This document shows positions 8,767-16,713 of a DNA stretch of 35,068 nt, piece by piece. Positions within the stretch are counted from its first letter, which is position 1. Every line of letters begins with the position of its first letter. This DNA comes from a virus. A program made the position numbers and the translations under genes. Location of the stretch: the IMG/VR virus record IMGVR_UViG_3300044638_008123, positions 1 to 35,068 of that record. The stretch is one strand, 5' to 3'. A model generated the notes under the pieces. It ran no database searches and was not told the DNA's origin. It saw only the letters and a list, made by a program, of their open reading frames with translations.

Positions 8767-10431
8767 TTAAACCTTCTCTACGAGGAGATCCGAGAAGTTA
8801 TTTCTTTTCTGGATCTCAATTTTGTAATCAAAAATCTCTGTCGGCATAGGAGCATGGTTTATAACAAAAACATTTAACCCTAAGTCGTCACATATTTTTC
8901 TAAGTGTGTTTAGAATTGTATAAACCCCGTCAGGGTCAACTGAGCTAAATATCTCATCCAAAAACAAAAGATTTATACTGCTAAATCTAATTTTCATTAA
9001 TTTAATGACAGAAAGCAAAACTGCAAAGTCAACTTTTTTCATTTCACCAGTGCTGAGGGTCGATGTTGATATCTCCTCCCCCATATGGACTACAGATGCA
9101 TTAAAGTCTTCGTCGAACGTGACAGTATAAGGAAGATGTAATGACCCCATTAGTTCTGCTATATTGCCGTTTAATGAGGGAAGAATAGTTCTTAAAGCTA
9201 ATTGCTTAACACCCTTATCCCCTAGTATATCCTCTATTTTCTTTATCCATTCGGATTTTTTCTCCTCCTTTAATCTTTCCTGCGAGAATTCTTGTATACT
9301 TTCCCTTGTATCTTCTGATATTTTCTTTAAAGAGTCTAAACCACGCACTGCTGATACAGATTTTAGTTTTTTAAGCTCCTCTTTAATAGAATTTATGTTA
9401 ACTATGATTTTGTTTCCTTTTTCCGTTATTGAGGTTTTTTCTTTTCTTATTTCTGCTTCTTTTTTTAATGCGCTATCATAGTTTTCTTGGTGTGAATCTA
9501 TAACAGAGTTAAAATCAGATAACTGTTTATTAAGTTCGTCTTTTAATCCTTGGTGAAATGATCCGGAAAGATCCGTGGTGCATGTCGGACATTTATCGTT
9601 TTCGTAAAGTCTAATTTTTTGCTCTATGGTTCTCTTGGATTCTTTTGCCGTTGTTACTGCTCTATATGCGGATTTTACCTGATCAGAAACCTCTGTCTCT
9701 AATGAATTAAACTGTGAGACCTTTTCTTTGTGCATATCAAGAAGGGAAGAAAATTTTGAAATCTTTTCTTCTAAATCCTCGGTTTTACCCTTTGAATCCT
9801 CCTTTATCTTCTCTGAAAGAGATTGTAATTCTTCTTGAGTTCTAGAAAGTGTACGTGTGAGACCATCTATTTCACCACTTAATCTAGCCATATTTTCTTT
9901 GATAGCTTTAGATTCGTCCTTTAAAAGATCCCTCATCTCGTTGATTACATAGAATCCGAATATTTTATCAATAATAGATTTCTTGTCTGCCGGTGACATT
10001 TTAAGAAAACTCTTAAAATCGTTGATTGAAAGAGAAATCGTATTATTAAAAACGTAATTTGGAATCTGAATAATATCGTCGGTTAAATATTCTTGAACTG
10101 ATCTAGATCCTGCTTTATCATAAAGGGTATCGTTAACATAGAGATTAAAAATCGAGGGATCAATACCTCTCTCTACGCTGTATTCCTCACCGTTAGAAAT
10201 AAATGTTATTTTTACCCATGCATTTCCGTTTATTCTGTTTGGTATGTCCTTTAACTTTTTACCATCTAGCTTCCCGTATAATCCATAAGTTATAACATCT
10301 GAGATTGTTGATTTACCTGCCCCATTCTCACCAACAACTAAATATAGACCCGTGTTTTCATCGAATGTTAAAGATTGTATCTTGTTTCCGTAAGATGCAA
10401 AATTTCTCCATTCTATTTTGGTTAATCTCAT
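8767..10431 (-). CDS. Recombination nuclease ATPase subunit, Rad50/SbcC-like (gp46-like)
   Basis: SMC-like ATPase that works with the gp47-like nuclease to process DNA ends for recombination-dependent replication, and in T4 also host DNA degradation. At 554 aa it is close to T4 gp46 (560). Seen: Walker A GENGAGKS (34-41), long coiled-coil arms, zinc hook CPTC (281-284) at their centre, ABC signature STSTLSTGEMKKVD and Walker B INLLFLDE near the C-terminus. Its ATG overlaps the TGA of the gp47-like gene (ATGA), so the two are translationally coupled, in T4 order. Complete and intact. Confidence 0.95.
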   Translation of the reverse strand: MRLTKIEWRNFASYGNKIQSLTFDENTGLYLVVGENGAGKSTISDVITYGLYGKLDGKKLKDIPNRINGNAWVKITFISNGEEYSVERGIDPSIFNLYVNDTLYDKAGSRSVQEYLTDDIIQIPNYVFNNTISLSINDFKSFLKMSPADKKSIIDKIFGFYVINEMRDLLKDESKAIKENMARLSGEIDGLTRTLSRTQEELQSLSEKIKEDSKGKTEDLEEKISKFSSLLDMHKEKVSQFNSLETEVSDQVKSAYRAVTTAKESKRTIEQKIRLYENDKCPTCTTDLSGSFHQGLKDELNKQLSDFNSVIDSHQENYDSALKKEAEIRKEKTSITEKGNKIIVNINSIKEELKKLKSVSAVRGLDSLKKISEDTRESIQEFSQERLKEEKKSEWIKKIEDILGDKGVKQLALRTILPSLNGNIAELMGSLHLPYTVTFDEDFNASVVHMGEEISTSTLSTGEMKKVDFAVLLSVIKLMKIRFSSINLLFLDEIFSSVDPDGVYTILNTLRKICDDLGLNVFVINHAPMPTEIFDYKIEIQKRNNFSDLLVEKV

Positions 10432-11525
10432 GATTCTGATTCTTTATCGGTTGTTCTTTTATATAATACCCTGATTGTTTTTTTCATCTTATCTTTAATC
10501 TCTTCACTTTCATCGAGTGAGTTAATATACTCATCTGAAAAATCAACTATAGAAAAATTCTTACCGTCCAGACTAAAAAGTGCTTCCTCTAAATTTTGGT
10601 TGCTAGCATCTATTTCTTTTATCGGTGTAAAGGTGGTTTTAAGCTGTGTAGCGACCATTTCGGTCAATACCCCTAATGAAGCTTTAACTGCTAATTTTGG
10701 ATCGATTAAAACGTCAACAAAATTGTTTTTAAATAGAATTTCAAGTTCTGCTGGTGTTCTTTCGAGAACTTGATCAAATCCTATTTTTATAAATTTAGGA
10801 GAAAAATCGTTTTCAAATAATGTCTCTTCGTTGGTCTCTAAATCTAAAAGCATAATAGCTTTTTTGTTGTCCATATCAGATCTTGTCAACTGGTACGGTG
10901 ATCCCAACATTCTTACCTTTCCGAAATTTTGTGAATAGTGTATGTGCCCAGAATAGACCCGGTCGAAGTTTTCTAATTTATTGTAACCTATACCATCTTC
11001 TATCTTGGTGAATTTATTAAAACTTAATCCCCTAATATCAGAATGACAGAATAGATAATCATGGTTTTCAGTTTCTGCAAGTAGATCAACAGCAACTTCC
11101 TCATTAGCTCTCCATGGCATCATAAAAGCTTTTCTTTTACCAAAGGTGATAGTTAAAGGATCCTCGAATATATGAATGCCTGGGATCCACTTCAGAGAAG
11201 CTAGTGAATTAATCTCATTTGATTCCTTCGAGTATATGTCATGATTACCAACTATAACATAGGTTCCGTCCTTGAATATTCTGGATAATTCACCAAATAT
11301 CTCAACGCAAAGATTTAGAACCTTTAGATTTATACTTTGTCTGGAATCGTAAACGTCACCAAGGTGCAGTAAAACGTCTCCTGGTTTGTATTCTTTTTTT
11401 ACTGTTGGAATGAACCATTCAAAGAAGTATTTTCTCATTATCTGAATCCATTCCTCTGAACTGTTTCTAATCCCTAAATGGGTATCGGTTATGATCCATA
11501 ACCTCTTTGCTTCTTTTACATTCAT
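10428..11525 (-). CDS. Recombination nuclease subunit, Mre11/SbcD-like (gp47-like)
   Basis: Metal-dependent phosphoesterase nuclease partner of the gp46-like ATPase. All calcineurin-like motifs are visible: ITDTHLGIR (D14, H16), LLHLGDVYDSR (D57), VIVGNHDIYS (N94, H95), FCHSD (about 154) and YSGHIHYSQ (about 194). The 365 aa slightly exceed T4 gp47 (339 aa). The C-terminal 120 residues are the usual less conserved cap and partner-binding region. It overlaps the downstream gp46-like gene by 4 nt and starts one base after the stop of the 152-aa gene, inside the replication operon. Confidence 0.95.
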   Translation of the reverse strand: MNVKEAKRLWIITDTHLGIRNSSEEWIQIMRKYFFEWFIPTVKKEYKPGDVLLHLGDVYDSRQSINLKVLNLCVEIFGELSRIFKDGTYVIVGNHDIYSKESNEINSLASLKWIPGIHIFEDPLTITFGKRKAFMMPWRANEEVAVDLLAETENHDYLFCHSDIRGLSFNKFTKIEDGIGYNKLENFDRVYSGHIHYSQNFGKVRMLGSPYQLTRSDMDNKKAIMLLDLETNEETLFENDFSPKFIKIGFDQVLERTPAELEILFKNNFVDVLIDPKLAVKASLGVLTEMVATQLKTTFTPIKEIDASNQNLEEALFSLDGKNFSIVDFSDEYINSLDESEEIKDKMKKTIRVLYKRTTDKESES

Positions 11526-11526
11526 T

Positions 11527-11985
11527 CTAGAATATTTTCTTGATCTTCTTTCTGGAAACTATTCCAAATTTTTGATCCATTTCGTTAACTATAATTTCTT
11601 TGTATTTCATATGAATTAATTCGTATGCCTTTAAATAACCAACATTCATAAAATCACAAATAGAAACAAATTTTTCTACCATAGTAAATTCTGTTGTTTC
11701 CATTTCTTCCAAAAGATCCTGAAATAGAAATGGTATTAAATCTTTTGGTATTTTTTTATTTGGGCCAAGTGCACACCATCTTGATTTATGGAATATTTCA
11801 TAAACAAGATCGTTCAGTGCTGAAATGTGTAGATAATCCTCATCGTCTTCATCCCTTGATGATTTAAAAGATTTGTAATCCTTTGAGGTATCTTCTACTT
11901 GTAAATATTCCGCATACGAGGGATCTATAGGTATCGCTTCTGTTTCCGGGACTTCTACCTCCTCTATTAGCTTTTTTTGTTTCAT
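11527..11985 (-). CDS. Hypothetical protein between helicase and gp47-like genes
   Basis: A 152-aa protein, not recognised. The first 60 residues are acidic and probably disordered (EEVEVPETEAIPIDPSYAEY, then SRDEDDEDYLH). The rest is helical (LIPFLFQDLLEEMETTEF; VEKFVSICDFMNVGYLKAY) and ends basic (VSRKKIKKIF). Its ATG shares one base with the helicase stop (TAATG), so translation is coupled to the helicase. That makes a replication accessory role, such as helicase loading or regulation, attractive, but nothing in the sequence shows it. Confidence 0.7.
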   Translation of the reverse strand: MKQKKLIEEVEVPETEAIPIDPSYAEYLQVEDTSKDYKSFKSSRDEDDEDYLHISALNDLVYEIFHKSRWCALGPNKKIPKDLIPFLFQDLLEEMETTEFTMVEKFVSICDFMNVGYLKAYELIHMKYKEIIVNEMDQKFGIVSRKKIKKIF

Positions 11986-13289
11986 TAATTTTCATTCATT
12001 ATTTGGGAGTTGGGATCCTCTGCGATCCTCATGTGGCTATAGTCAACCGTAAATTTTTTATATGAGTTTTTATATCCCTCGTCTCTATTGGCTAATACCT
12101 TAAGCTTGTACTCATTATTTGAATACATTAAAGGATCTTGTATAATACCAAACATACCATCAACTGTTGCAACTAGACCCGATGATTCCGATGCTGAATT
12201 CATGGAAAGATCTGTGGCATCAAATTCCGATTGTTTAGTCTGGGTTGCAGTGACAATAGCCCATAAATTTCTTTGCCCCATTGCTCTTAAATCCTCGGCA
12301 ATTTGTTTGATCTTCATGTAGGTATTCTCACTGTTAGGATTTCTCCAGTTCTTCATGATATTGATATAGTCAATAACAACTATCTTAAATTTAATACCTT
12401 TAACCTCTTCTACCTTTCTTAACCATTTTTCAACGTCCAATACAGAAGCCTGGCTAGTTCCAAACTCTTTGATATAAAGCTGTCCAGGAATAGAAAGGTT
12501 GTCGAATGCCATATTTCTAATCTTCTTCTTAATCATCTCCCCATCCTCTGTTGCATTATTGTAATCTGACATCTTAATCCCAAGAAGGTTAGCGCCTACT
12601 CTCTTCATATATTTTCTATCTCCAAGCTCCAGTGTAATAACAGCAACGTTATTGGATGCTCTGATTGCTTGAGCTGCTATGTTTCCTAGCCATAGGGTCT
12701 TACCGACTTTGGGTTGTCCTAGAAATACATATAGATTCTTTGCAGAAAATCCACCTCCAAGTACAAGATCTATAAAATCATATCCGGAAGAAAAAGTACT
12801 CGATCTTGGTTGTTTATGATTATCAGGATCAGTAAAATCCAATCCGAGGTCAAAAGAAAAATCTAAGCTGTTTCTCTCATTAACTATGGTTTTAAATGTG
12901 TTAACGACATCCTTGATATTTTCTGGACTAACCTCTGTGGATTTAATATAGGTGATAGCATCCATTGCGCTTTGCTCTAGATTCTTCCATTCTATCCATG
13001 ATTCGGTATTCTCTCTCAGCCATTCCGGATCATACTCATTTAGTTTTATATCAAAAATAGTATCAACCTGATTTTCTGGTAACTTATCCCCAAGTTTTAA
13101 CATTTTCACTATCTCCTTAACCTGTTGGGTTGAGGGTATCTGTGAATATTTTTTCCAAAAGGATTTTACTATCTTAAATGCCTCTTGATATCTAAGGTCT
13201 TTGAAAAAGGATGGCTTCGCAGACTCAATATAAATTGCGTCAGATACTATGCTACAAAACCAAACATTTTCTAAATGGGAATTTATCAT
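11985..13289 (-). CDS. Replicative DNA helicase, DnaB-like (gp41-like)
   Basis: Hexameric 5'-3' helicase of the replication fork, RecA fold. At 434 aa it is near T4 gp41 (475). Seen: an N-terminal helical domain (1-150), Walker A GQPKVGKT (191-198), VAVITLELGDRKYMKRV (DnaB motif 1a with catalytic Glu), Walker B KIVVIDYINIM (about 305-315) and the C-terminal motif LWAIVTATQTKQSEFD with the sensor Gln. The order UvsX, 96-aa gene, helicase, 152-aa gene, gp47-like, gp46-like forms a compact recombination and replication operon. Confidence 0.93.
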   Translation of the reverse strand: MINSHLENVWFCSIVSDAIYIESAKPSFFKDLRYQEAFKIVKSFWKKYSQIPSTQQVKEIVKMLKLGDKLPENQVDTIFDIKLNEYDPEWLRENTESWIEWKNLEQSAMDAITYIKSTEVSPENIKDVVNTFKTIVNERNSLDFSFDLGLDFTDPDNHKQPRSSTFSSGYDFIDLVLGGGFSAKNLYVFLGQPKVGKTLWLGNIAAQAIRASNNVAVITLELGDRKYMKRVGANLLGIKMSDYNNATEDGEMIKKKIRNMAFDNLSIPGQLYIKEFGTSQASVLDVEKWLRKVEEVKGIKFKIVVIDYINIMKNWRNPNSENTYMKIKQIAEDLRAMGQRNLWAIVTATQTKQSEFDATDLSMNSASESSGLVATVDGMFGIIQDPLMYSNNEYKLKVLANRDEGYKNSYKKFTVDYSHMRIAEDPNSQIMNEN

Positions 13290-13292
13290 TTT

Positions 13293-13583
13293 TTAATAAT
13301 GTGGATTATCTTTGATTCTATAAACTGTTTTATTTCCAGACTTTGATTTTTGTTCGAACGACCCATTTTCTATCATGGATCTTACGATTTCACCGTGTTT
13401 ATTTTTCTCCCAGCCTGTAGGGAAGAAAGAATTAAATGTTTGCTCAGAAAAATCACCCTGAGGTCTACCATCTCTAACTAAATAACTATTTAATTCAAAG
13501 ATAACATCCTCGGGCGTGGGATATGCTGGAAGATCTTTCCATATTCCCATATGATATTTCATTTTTAATTTATTCTTGTCCAT
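13293..13583 (-). CDS. Hypothetical 96-aa protein between UvsX and helicase genes
   Basis: Not recognised. I chose the ATG at 13583 (MDKNKLKMKYHMGIWKD) over the longer frame from 13625 because it follows an AGGAGG stretch about 7 nt upstream and overlaps the uvsX-like stop by only 14 nt. The AGGAGG also encodes the acidic tail of the UvsX-like protein. The protein is basic and compact. The C-terminal part (FFPTGWEKNKHGEIVRSMIE, then KTVYRIKDNPHY) could be a small winged-helix-like fold. The gene ends 4 nt before the helicase gene. DNA binding in replication is a guess from place and charge. Confidence 0.65.
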   Translation of the reverse strand: MDKNKLKMKYHMGIWKDLPAYPTPEDVIFELNSYLVRDGRPQGDFSEQTFNSFFPTGWEKNKHGEIVRSMIENGSFEQKSKSGNKTVYRIKDNPHY

Positions 13584-14754
13584 CTTCTTCCTCCTCGATT
13601 TCTTCTCCGTTAATGACAGCATCAAGTTCTTTCATGTCAAATAAATCTGGTAGTAAGAAATGCGGCTTAATAGCCTTCTCATCAATTTTTCTTAATACAT
13701 CTTCTGTGAAAACCTCAGGGGTAAACAATTGGGAAGAAAAAATAGATTTACCTAAATGAGCAACTGCCCATTTTGTAGAGGAAGCGCTTGGAGTAAATTC
13801 CAATTCCCCAGTCTTTTTGTCAACTTCTAATTTTCCTCTTTCAATTCCACACACATCCCAAGAAATAAATTCCTCCAATCCAACGTATGGATTCATACCA
13901 TTAATGAATGAAATATGGAATTTCGTTGGATAAGGTCTAGTAAATCTTGTCTTTTTTGGGGTAGAGGTAACAATGATTCCTGTTTTCTTATCGTTACTGT
14001 CCTTAAGCTGTGCTTTAGATAACATAATAACATTACTCATAGAGAAAATAGGTCCATCACCACCGGAGGCTTCTTTTGTTGTCATAAAGCTTCCTATACC
14101 AGCAGTTGTTGTGTGGTTAGTACAGATTAAAGGAATTCTAACCCCAGTTAGATCTAATGTGATCTCTCTGAATAATCCTCTCATTTCCTTAGATCTAATA
14201 CCCATATCCATCGCTGTTTTGCCCTTAAGTGCATCAGCAGACTCTTTCATTGTTGTAAGCATACCGAGTGAATCTAGAACTAAAAGAACTTTAGGATCTG
14301 CTCCTTCCTTTCTGATTTTCTTAATTTGATCAACTAGATTAGCAACAAAGATTTTAAAATCTGAAATTGATTTAATTGGTTGATATCTAACAGTATTTGT
14401 GTCAATACCGAATTTTTTAGCCATCGATCTATCAATAGCACCTTCAGTATCGCAATAGATCACGTTATACCCTTGTTTTTGTGATTCCCTTACTATGTTC
14501 ATGCATAAAAAGCTTTTCCCTGTCTGTGGATCTCCTGCGATTCCCATAGACCTATTATTAGCCACACCTCCAAAAAGACTTCCTGAAAGCTGAGCATTTA
14601 AGACATAGTTACCAGTTCCAATCCACTCAGTAACTTCGGAGAATTCGTTTTCTTCCAAAATAGACCCTGCTTCAAATCCTTCGATCTTCGAAAGTTGCTT
14701 ATCAAGGTCTAAAAACGAGAATTCTTTTTTAACAGATGATTTTTCTTTAGCCAT
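13570..14754 (-). CDS. uvsX: RecA-like recombinase (UvsX-like)
   Basis: Strand-exchange ATPase that drives recombination-dependent replication and repair. The 394 aa match T4 UvsX (391). Seen: Walker A GDPQTGKS (74-81), NVIYCDTEGAID (catalytic Glu after strand 2), Walker B LLVLD (157-161), a DNA-binding loop region GLFREITLDLTGVRIPLICTN, and TTKEASGGDGPIFSMSNVIM matching the conserved GG motif of RecA/UvsX. It heads the replication operon. Upstream, 14763-14835 is an AT-rich leader without an obvious GATATATA box, consistent with a different, earlier promoter class. The C-terminal tail is acidic (EEIEEEEDGQE). Confidence 0.93.
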   Translation of the reverse strand: MAKEKSSVKKEFSFLDLDKQLSKIEGFEAGSILEENEFSEVTEWIGTGNYVLNAQLSGSLFGGVANNRSMGIAGDPQTGKSFLCMNIVRESQKQGYNVIYCDTEGAIDRSMAKKFGIDTNTVRYQPIKSISDFKIFVANLVDQIKKIRKEGADPKVLLVLDSLGMLTTMKESADALKGKTAMDMGIRSKEMRGLFREITLDLTGVRIPLICTNHTTTAGIGSFMTTKEASGGDGPIFSMSNVIMLSKAQLKDSNDKKTGIIVTSTPKKTRFTRPYPTKFHISFINGMNPYVGLEEFISWDVCGIERGKLEVDKKTGELEFTPSASSTKWAVAHLGKSIFSSQLFTPEVFTEDVLRKIDEKAIKPHFLLPDLFDMKELDAVINGEEIEEEEDGQE

Positions 14755-14835
14755 AATTTCTTTAATTGTTTGGTTATTATAGACTATAGACTGATTAGAT
14801 TTCCAATTTTATGCAATCATTTTACAGTACCCCAC

Positions 14836-14862
14836 AAAAAAAGCAGGCATAAGCCTGCTTTT
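14836..14862 (-). terminator. Rho-independent terminator after the lipoprotein gene
   Basis: Perfect stem AAGCAGGC/GCCTGCTT with loop TTAT (minus strand), extended by A-T pairs and followed by seven T on the minus strand. It lies 17 nt after the lipoprotein stop and separates it from the uvsX operon. Confidence 0.85.
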
Positions 14863-14878
14863 CAATCTTTTGTTCAGA

Positions 14879-15067
14879 TTATTTTTTTTCCACTGGGCTT
14901 TCCGCTGGGATTTGAGCTGTCGTAGAATCTGTAGCCGTTACTGCAGTGGAATCCAAATTAACAGCAGTTGAGTCTGTTCCTGTAGCTGTTTCTGGGTTCG
15001 CTTTATTTCCGCAAGAAGCTAAAGCAACTATTGCGAAAATTGATAAAATTCCTAATACTTTTTTCAT
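14879..15067 (-). CDS. Small phage-encoded lipoprotein
   Basis: A 62-aa protein. I chose the ATG at 15067 (MKKVLGILSIFAIVALASCG), giving a textbook lipoprotein signal: basic start, hydrophobic stretch and lipobox ALASC with Cys19. An ATG 24 nt upstream is possible but adds a polar, unlikely leader. The mature part is a short Thr/Ser/Asp/Ala-rich repeat-like tail (ATGTDSTAVNLDSTAVTATD) ending in KK. It should be lipid-anchored in the host envelope. Phage lipoproteins of this kind can block receptors (as T5 Llp does), so superinfection exclusion is one idea; there is no direct evidence. It stands alone with its own promoter-like element and terminator. Confidence 0.8.
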   Translation of the reverse strand: MKKVLGILSIFAIVALASCGNKANPETATGTDSTAVNLDSTAVTATDSTTAQIPAESPVEKK

Positions 15068-15091
15068 GTTTTTATTTATTAATTTAGTCAT

Positions 15092-15117
15092 TATATATCT
15101 TTATCGTGGTTTGTTTC
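15092..15117 (-). promoter_or_regulatory. Promoter-like element: GAAACAAACC, 8 nt, GATATATA
   Basis: Minus strand reads GAAACAAACC (15108-15117), 8 nt, then GATATATA (15092-15099), 25 nt before the lipoprotein ATG. The same two parts with the same 8-nt spacing occur at 27077-27102, which supports a two-part promoter. Confidence 0.55.
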
Positions 15118-15577
15118 ATCGACAAAGTTCATTAGCAATACTAATTGCAATAAGGGTTTGGGGTTTTATTGCGTAATTATATCCCATGCTTTCCATATAT
15201 CCTATAGCAGTTTTTACTATCATGTTTGATTTGTGTTTGGGATTTGTGTTATAATCAAGGTCTATTTGGTATATCTCTATTTGACCCTCTATTTTTAGAT
15301 AGCCCGCAATATCTATAGATCTTTGCAATTCACCCCAAAGCTTAGTCCATAGATCTTTAACTTTAGGCACTATTTCTTTTTTATAAATTACATGTGCTCC
15401 CCTATTATGGTATCTAAAAACAACGGTTGTCACGTAAATAGTTTTATTCGCATAACTTTGGCTGTCACACCCAACATAGATCTTAGTTCCTGGTTTTTTC
15501 TCCATCACGGATCTAACATAATCTAAAAGATCCACAGTTTCGTCACTACCTATTTTTTTGAAAATTCTGGAAGACAC
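15116..15577 (-). CDS. YkuK-type (DUF458) RNase H-like fold protein
   Basis: A 153-aa protein. KIYVGCDSQSYANKTIYVTTVVF (33-55) matches the first strands of the YkuK/DUF458 family, a predicted RNase H-like fold with Asp38 as candidate metal ligand. KIEGQIEIYQIDLDYNT (95-111) and the end KPQTLIAISIANELC also fit that family. A nuclease role is plausible but unproven in the family. It starts 4 nt before the stop of the 89-aa gene upstream. Its own stop lies within the promoter-like element of the lipoprotein gene. Confidence 0.7.
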   Translation of the reverse strand: MSSRIFKKIGSDETVDLLDYVRSVMEKKPGTKIYVGCDSQSYANKTIYVTTVVFRYHNRGAHVIYKKEIVPKVKDLWTKLWGELQRSIDIAGYLKIEGQIEIYQIDLDYNTNPKHKSNMIVKTAIGYMESMGYNYAIKPQTLIAISIANELCR

Positions 15578-15581
15578 CTTT

Positions 15582-15851
15582 TTATTTCCTCTTAAATTCG
15601 TTTTGGAATATATGACCTGCTACAAACCATTGTGATTCATCATCGTTTTTGTTTAAAAGGAATGTTGCTTCACTTACCTGGCCTATTAAAGTATATTCTT
15701 CGCCCTCATTTATAAAGATTGCATCAAGGTCAGCCATTTTATATTCCCATTTCCAGATAAACTTTGTTGCATTTCTTTCAAAGTACCCTCTGTAATGTTT
15801 TTGTAGATCTTTCCCTACATTCTTTACCCTTCTAAAATTTCGATCTTTCAT
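15582..15851 (-). CDS. Hypothetical 89-aa protein
   Basis: Not recognised. It has a basic N-terminus (MKDRNFRRVKNVGKDLQKHY) and a beta-rich rest with an acidic middle (DLDAIFINEGEEYTLIGQVS). There is no signal or membrane segment. It ends 4 nt before the YkuK-like gene, so the two are probably cotranscribed. A strong terminator (15879-15906) separates it from the gene upstream, and TATAAT occurs about 20 nt before its ATG. Confidence 0.65.
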   Translation of the reverse strand: MKDRNFRRVKNVGKDLQKHYRGYFERNATKFIWKWEYKMADLDAIFINEGEEYTLIGQVSEATFLLNKNDDESQWFVAGHIFQNEFKRK

Positions 15852-15878
15852 TGGTATTTTTATTTAACTATTATACAA

Positions 15879-15906
15879 TAAAAAAGCCCCGGGGTTTCCG
15901 AGGCTT
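15879..15906 (-). terminator. Rho-independent terminator after the 125-aa gene
   Basis: Minus strand stem AAGCCTCGG/CCGGGGCTT (one G-T pair) with loop AAACC, then six T. It lies 22 nt after the stop of the 125-aa gene. Confidence 0.85.
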
Positions 15907-15927
15907 CTGAATATTAGTTAAATAAAA

Positions 15928-16305
15928 TTAATCCTTATACTTATAATAGTTAAATACCTCCTCAATATCATCTGCTGAAGTTGTAATATGATCTACTGCC
16001 CATTCCTCAACTTTACCCGATGATTGGACCATTCCTATTAGTTGATTAGCATGGTCTGCTATCTTCTTCAAGTTGGTTATTACCATATAAGGTCTGGATC
16101 CGTTACCCTCTACCTCAACAGGAGCAGCTGGGATTTCAGCAGAGAATGTATCGCCCTCTGGTGAATCAAATTCTTCATCTCCCTCTACTTCGTCGTCTGG
16201 TACTTCCATTAGATCCATATCTAATTCTGATTCGTCGCCACCTTCTTGATTTGCTTTGGAGAGCCTATCTTTTTTATAATCCTCCATCTGTTTTAAATTC
16301 TGCAT
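15928..16305 (-). CDS. Acidic hypothetical protein, possibly head-associated
   Basis: A 125-aa protein. The middle (about 20-60) is very acidic and low-complexity (SELDMDLMEVPDDEVEGDEE). The C-terminal 50 residues are helical with GKVEEWAVDHITTSADDIEE. A similar short helical motif (EEW..DHI..A.DDI..V) recurs in T4-like phage proteins that I associate with virion or core proteins, but I cannot confirm that here. An AATATATA box lies 27 nt upstream and a strong terminator follows, making it a single-gene unit. Confidence 0.6.
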   Translation of the reverse strand: MQNLKQMEDYKKDRLSKANQEGGDESELDMDLMEVPDDEVEGDEEFDSPEGDTFSAEIPAAPVEVEGNGSRPYMVITNLKKIADHANQLIGMVQSSGKVEEWAVDHITTSADDIEEVFNYYKYKD

Positions 16306-16332
16306 AAGAATACTTTATATTTCTTTACAGCT

Positions 16333-16340
16333 TATATATT
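16333..16340 (-). promoter_or_regulatory. AATATATA box upstream of the 125-aa gene
   Basis: Minus strand reads CTAGAATATATAAGCTG, 27 nt before the ATG at 16305. It is a one-base variant of the GATATATA box. Confidence 0.35.
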
Positions 16341-16360
16341 CTAGATCACTATAAATTTCT

Positions 16361-16609
16361 TTAAAAATCCAGATATTTGTTTGGATTTTTTAAAATCGAT
16401 GCTATTTTAGCACACTTTTCGTATTCCTCCCTCCCTATAAAATGATCCATCATCTCCTTTATTATCTCTGTAGTACCCTCCATTTTTAAGATTCTTACAG
16501 GATTTCCCTCCGTAAGGCACTTAAAAAGGTCATTAAATGCCATGACTGAAAGATCCTCAAAATCTTCTATAGATTCCAATTCTTCGTTAATTCTATTTAA
16601 ATTATCCAT
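16361..16609 (-). CDS. Hypothetical 82-aa protein
   Basis: Not recognised. A small acidic helical protein (MDNLNRINEELESIEDFEDL; EIIKEMMDHFIGREEYEKCA). The end EEYEKCAKIASILKN resembles a UvrB/UvrC-type helical hairpin motif (YE.AA.I.D.I), a weak similarity only. It lies between the zinc-ribbon protein gene and the acidic 125-aa gene on the same strand. Confidence 0.6.
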   Translation of the reverse strand: MDNLNRINEELESIEDFEDLSVMAFNDLFKCLTEGNPVRILKMEGTTEIIKEMMDHFIGREEYEKCAKIASILKNPNKYLDF

Positions 16610-16668
16610 AATGTTATTTTATGATTCAAATGTAAGTAATTTCCCCGGGTTTAAAAAATGTTTCACAA

Positions 16669-16693
16669 AAAACCAACCTAAGGGGTGGGTCTT
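16669..16693 (-). terminator. Possible terminator after the zinc-ribbon gene
   Basis: Minus strand ACCCACC/GGTTGGT stem with one central mismatch, loop CCTTA, followed by TTTTTT. It lies about 20 nt after the stop at 16714. Weaker than the other terminators here. Confidence 0.45.
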
Positions 16694-16713
16694 TCGTCAC
16701 GAGTTAAAACTAT

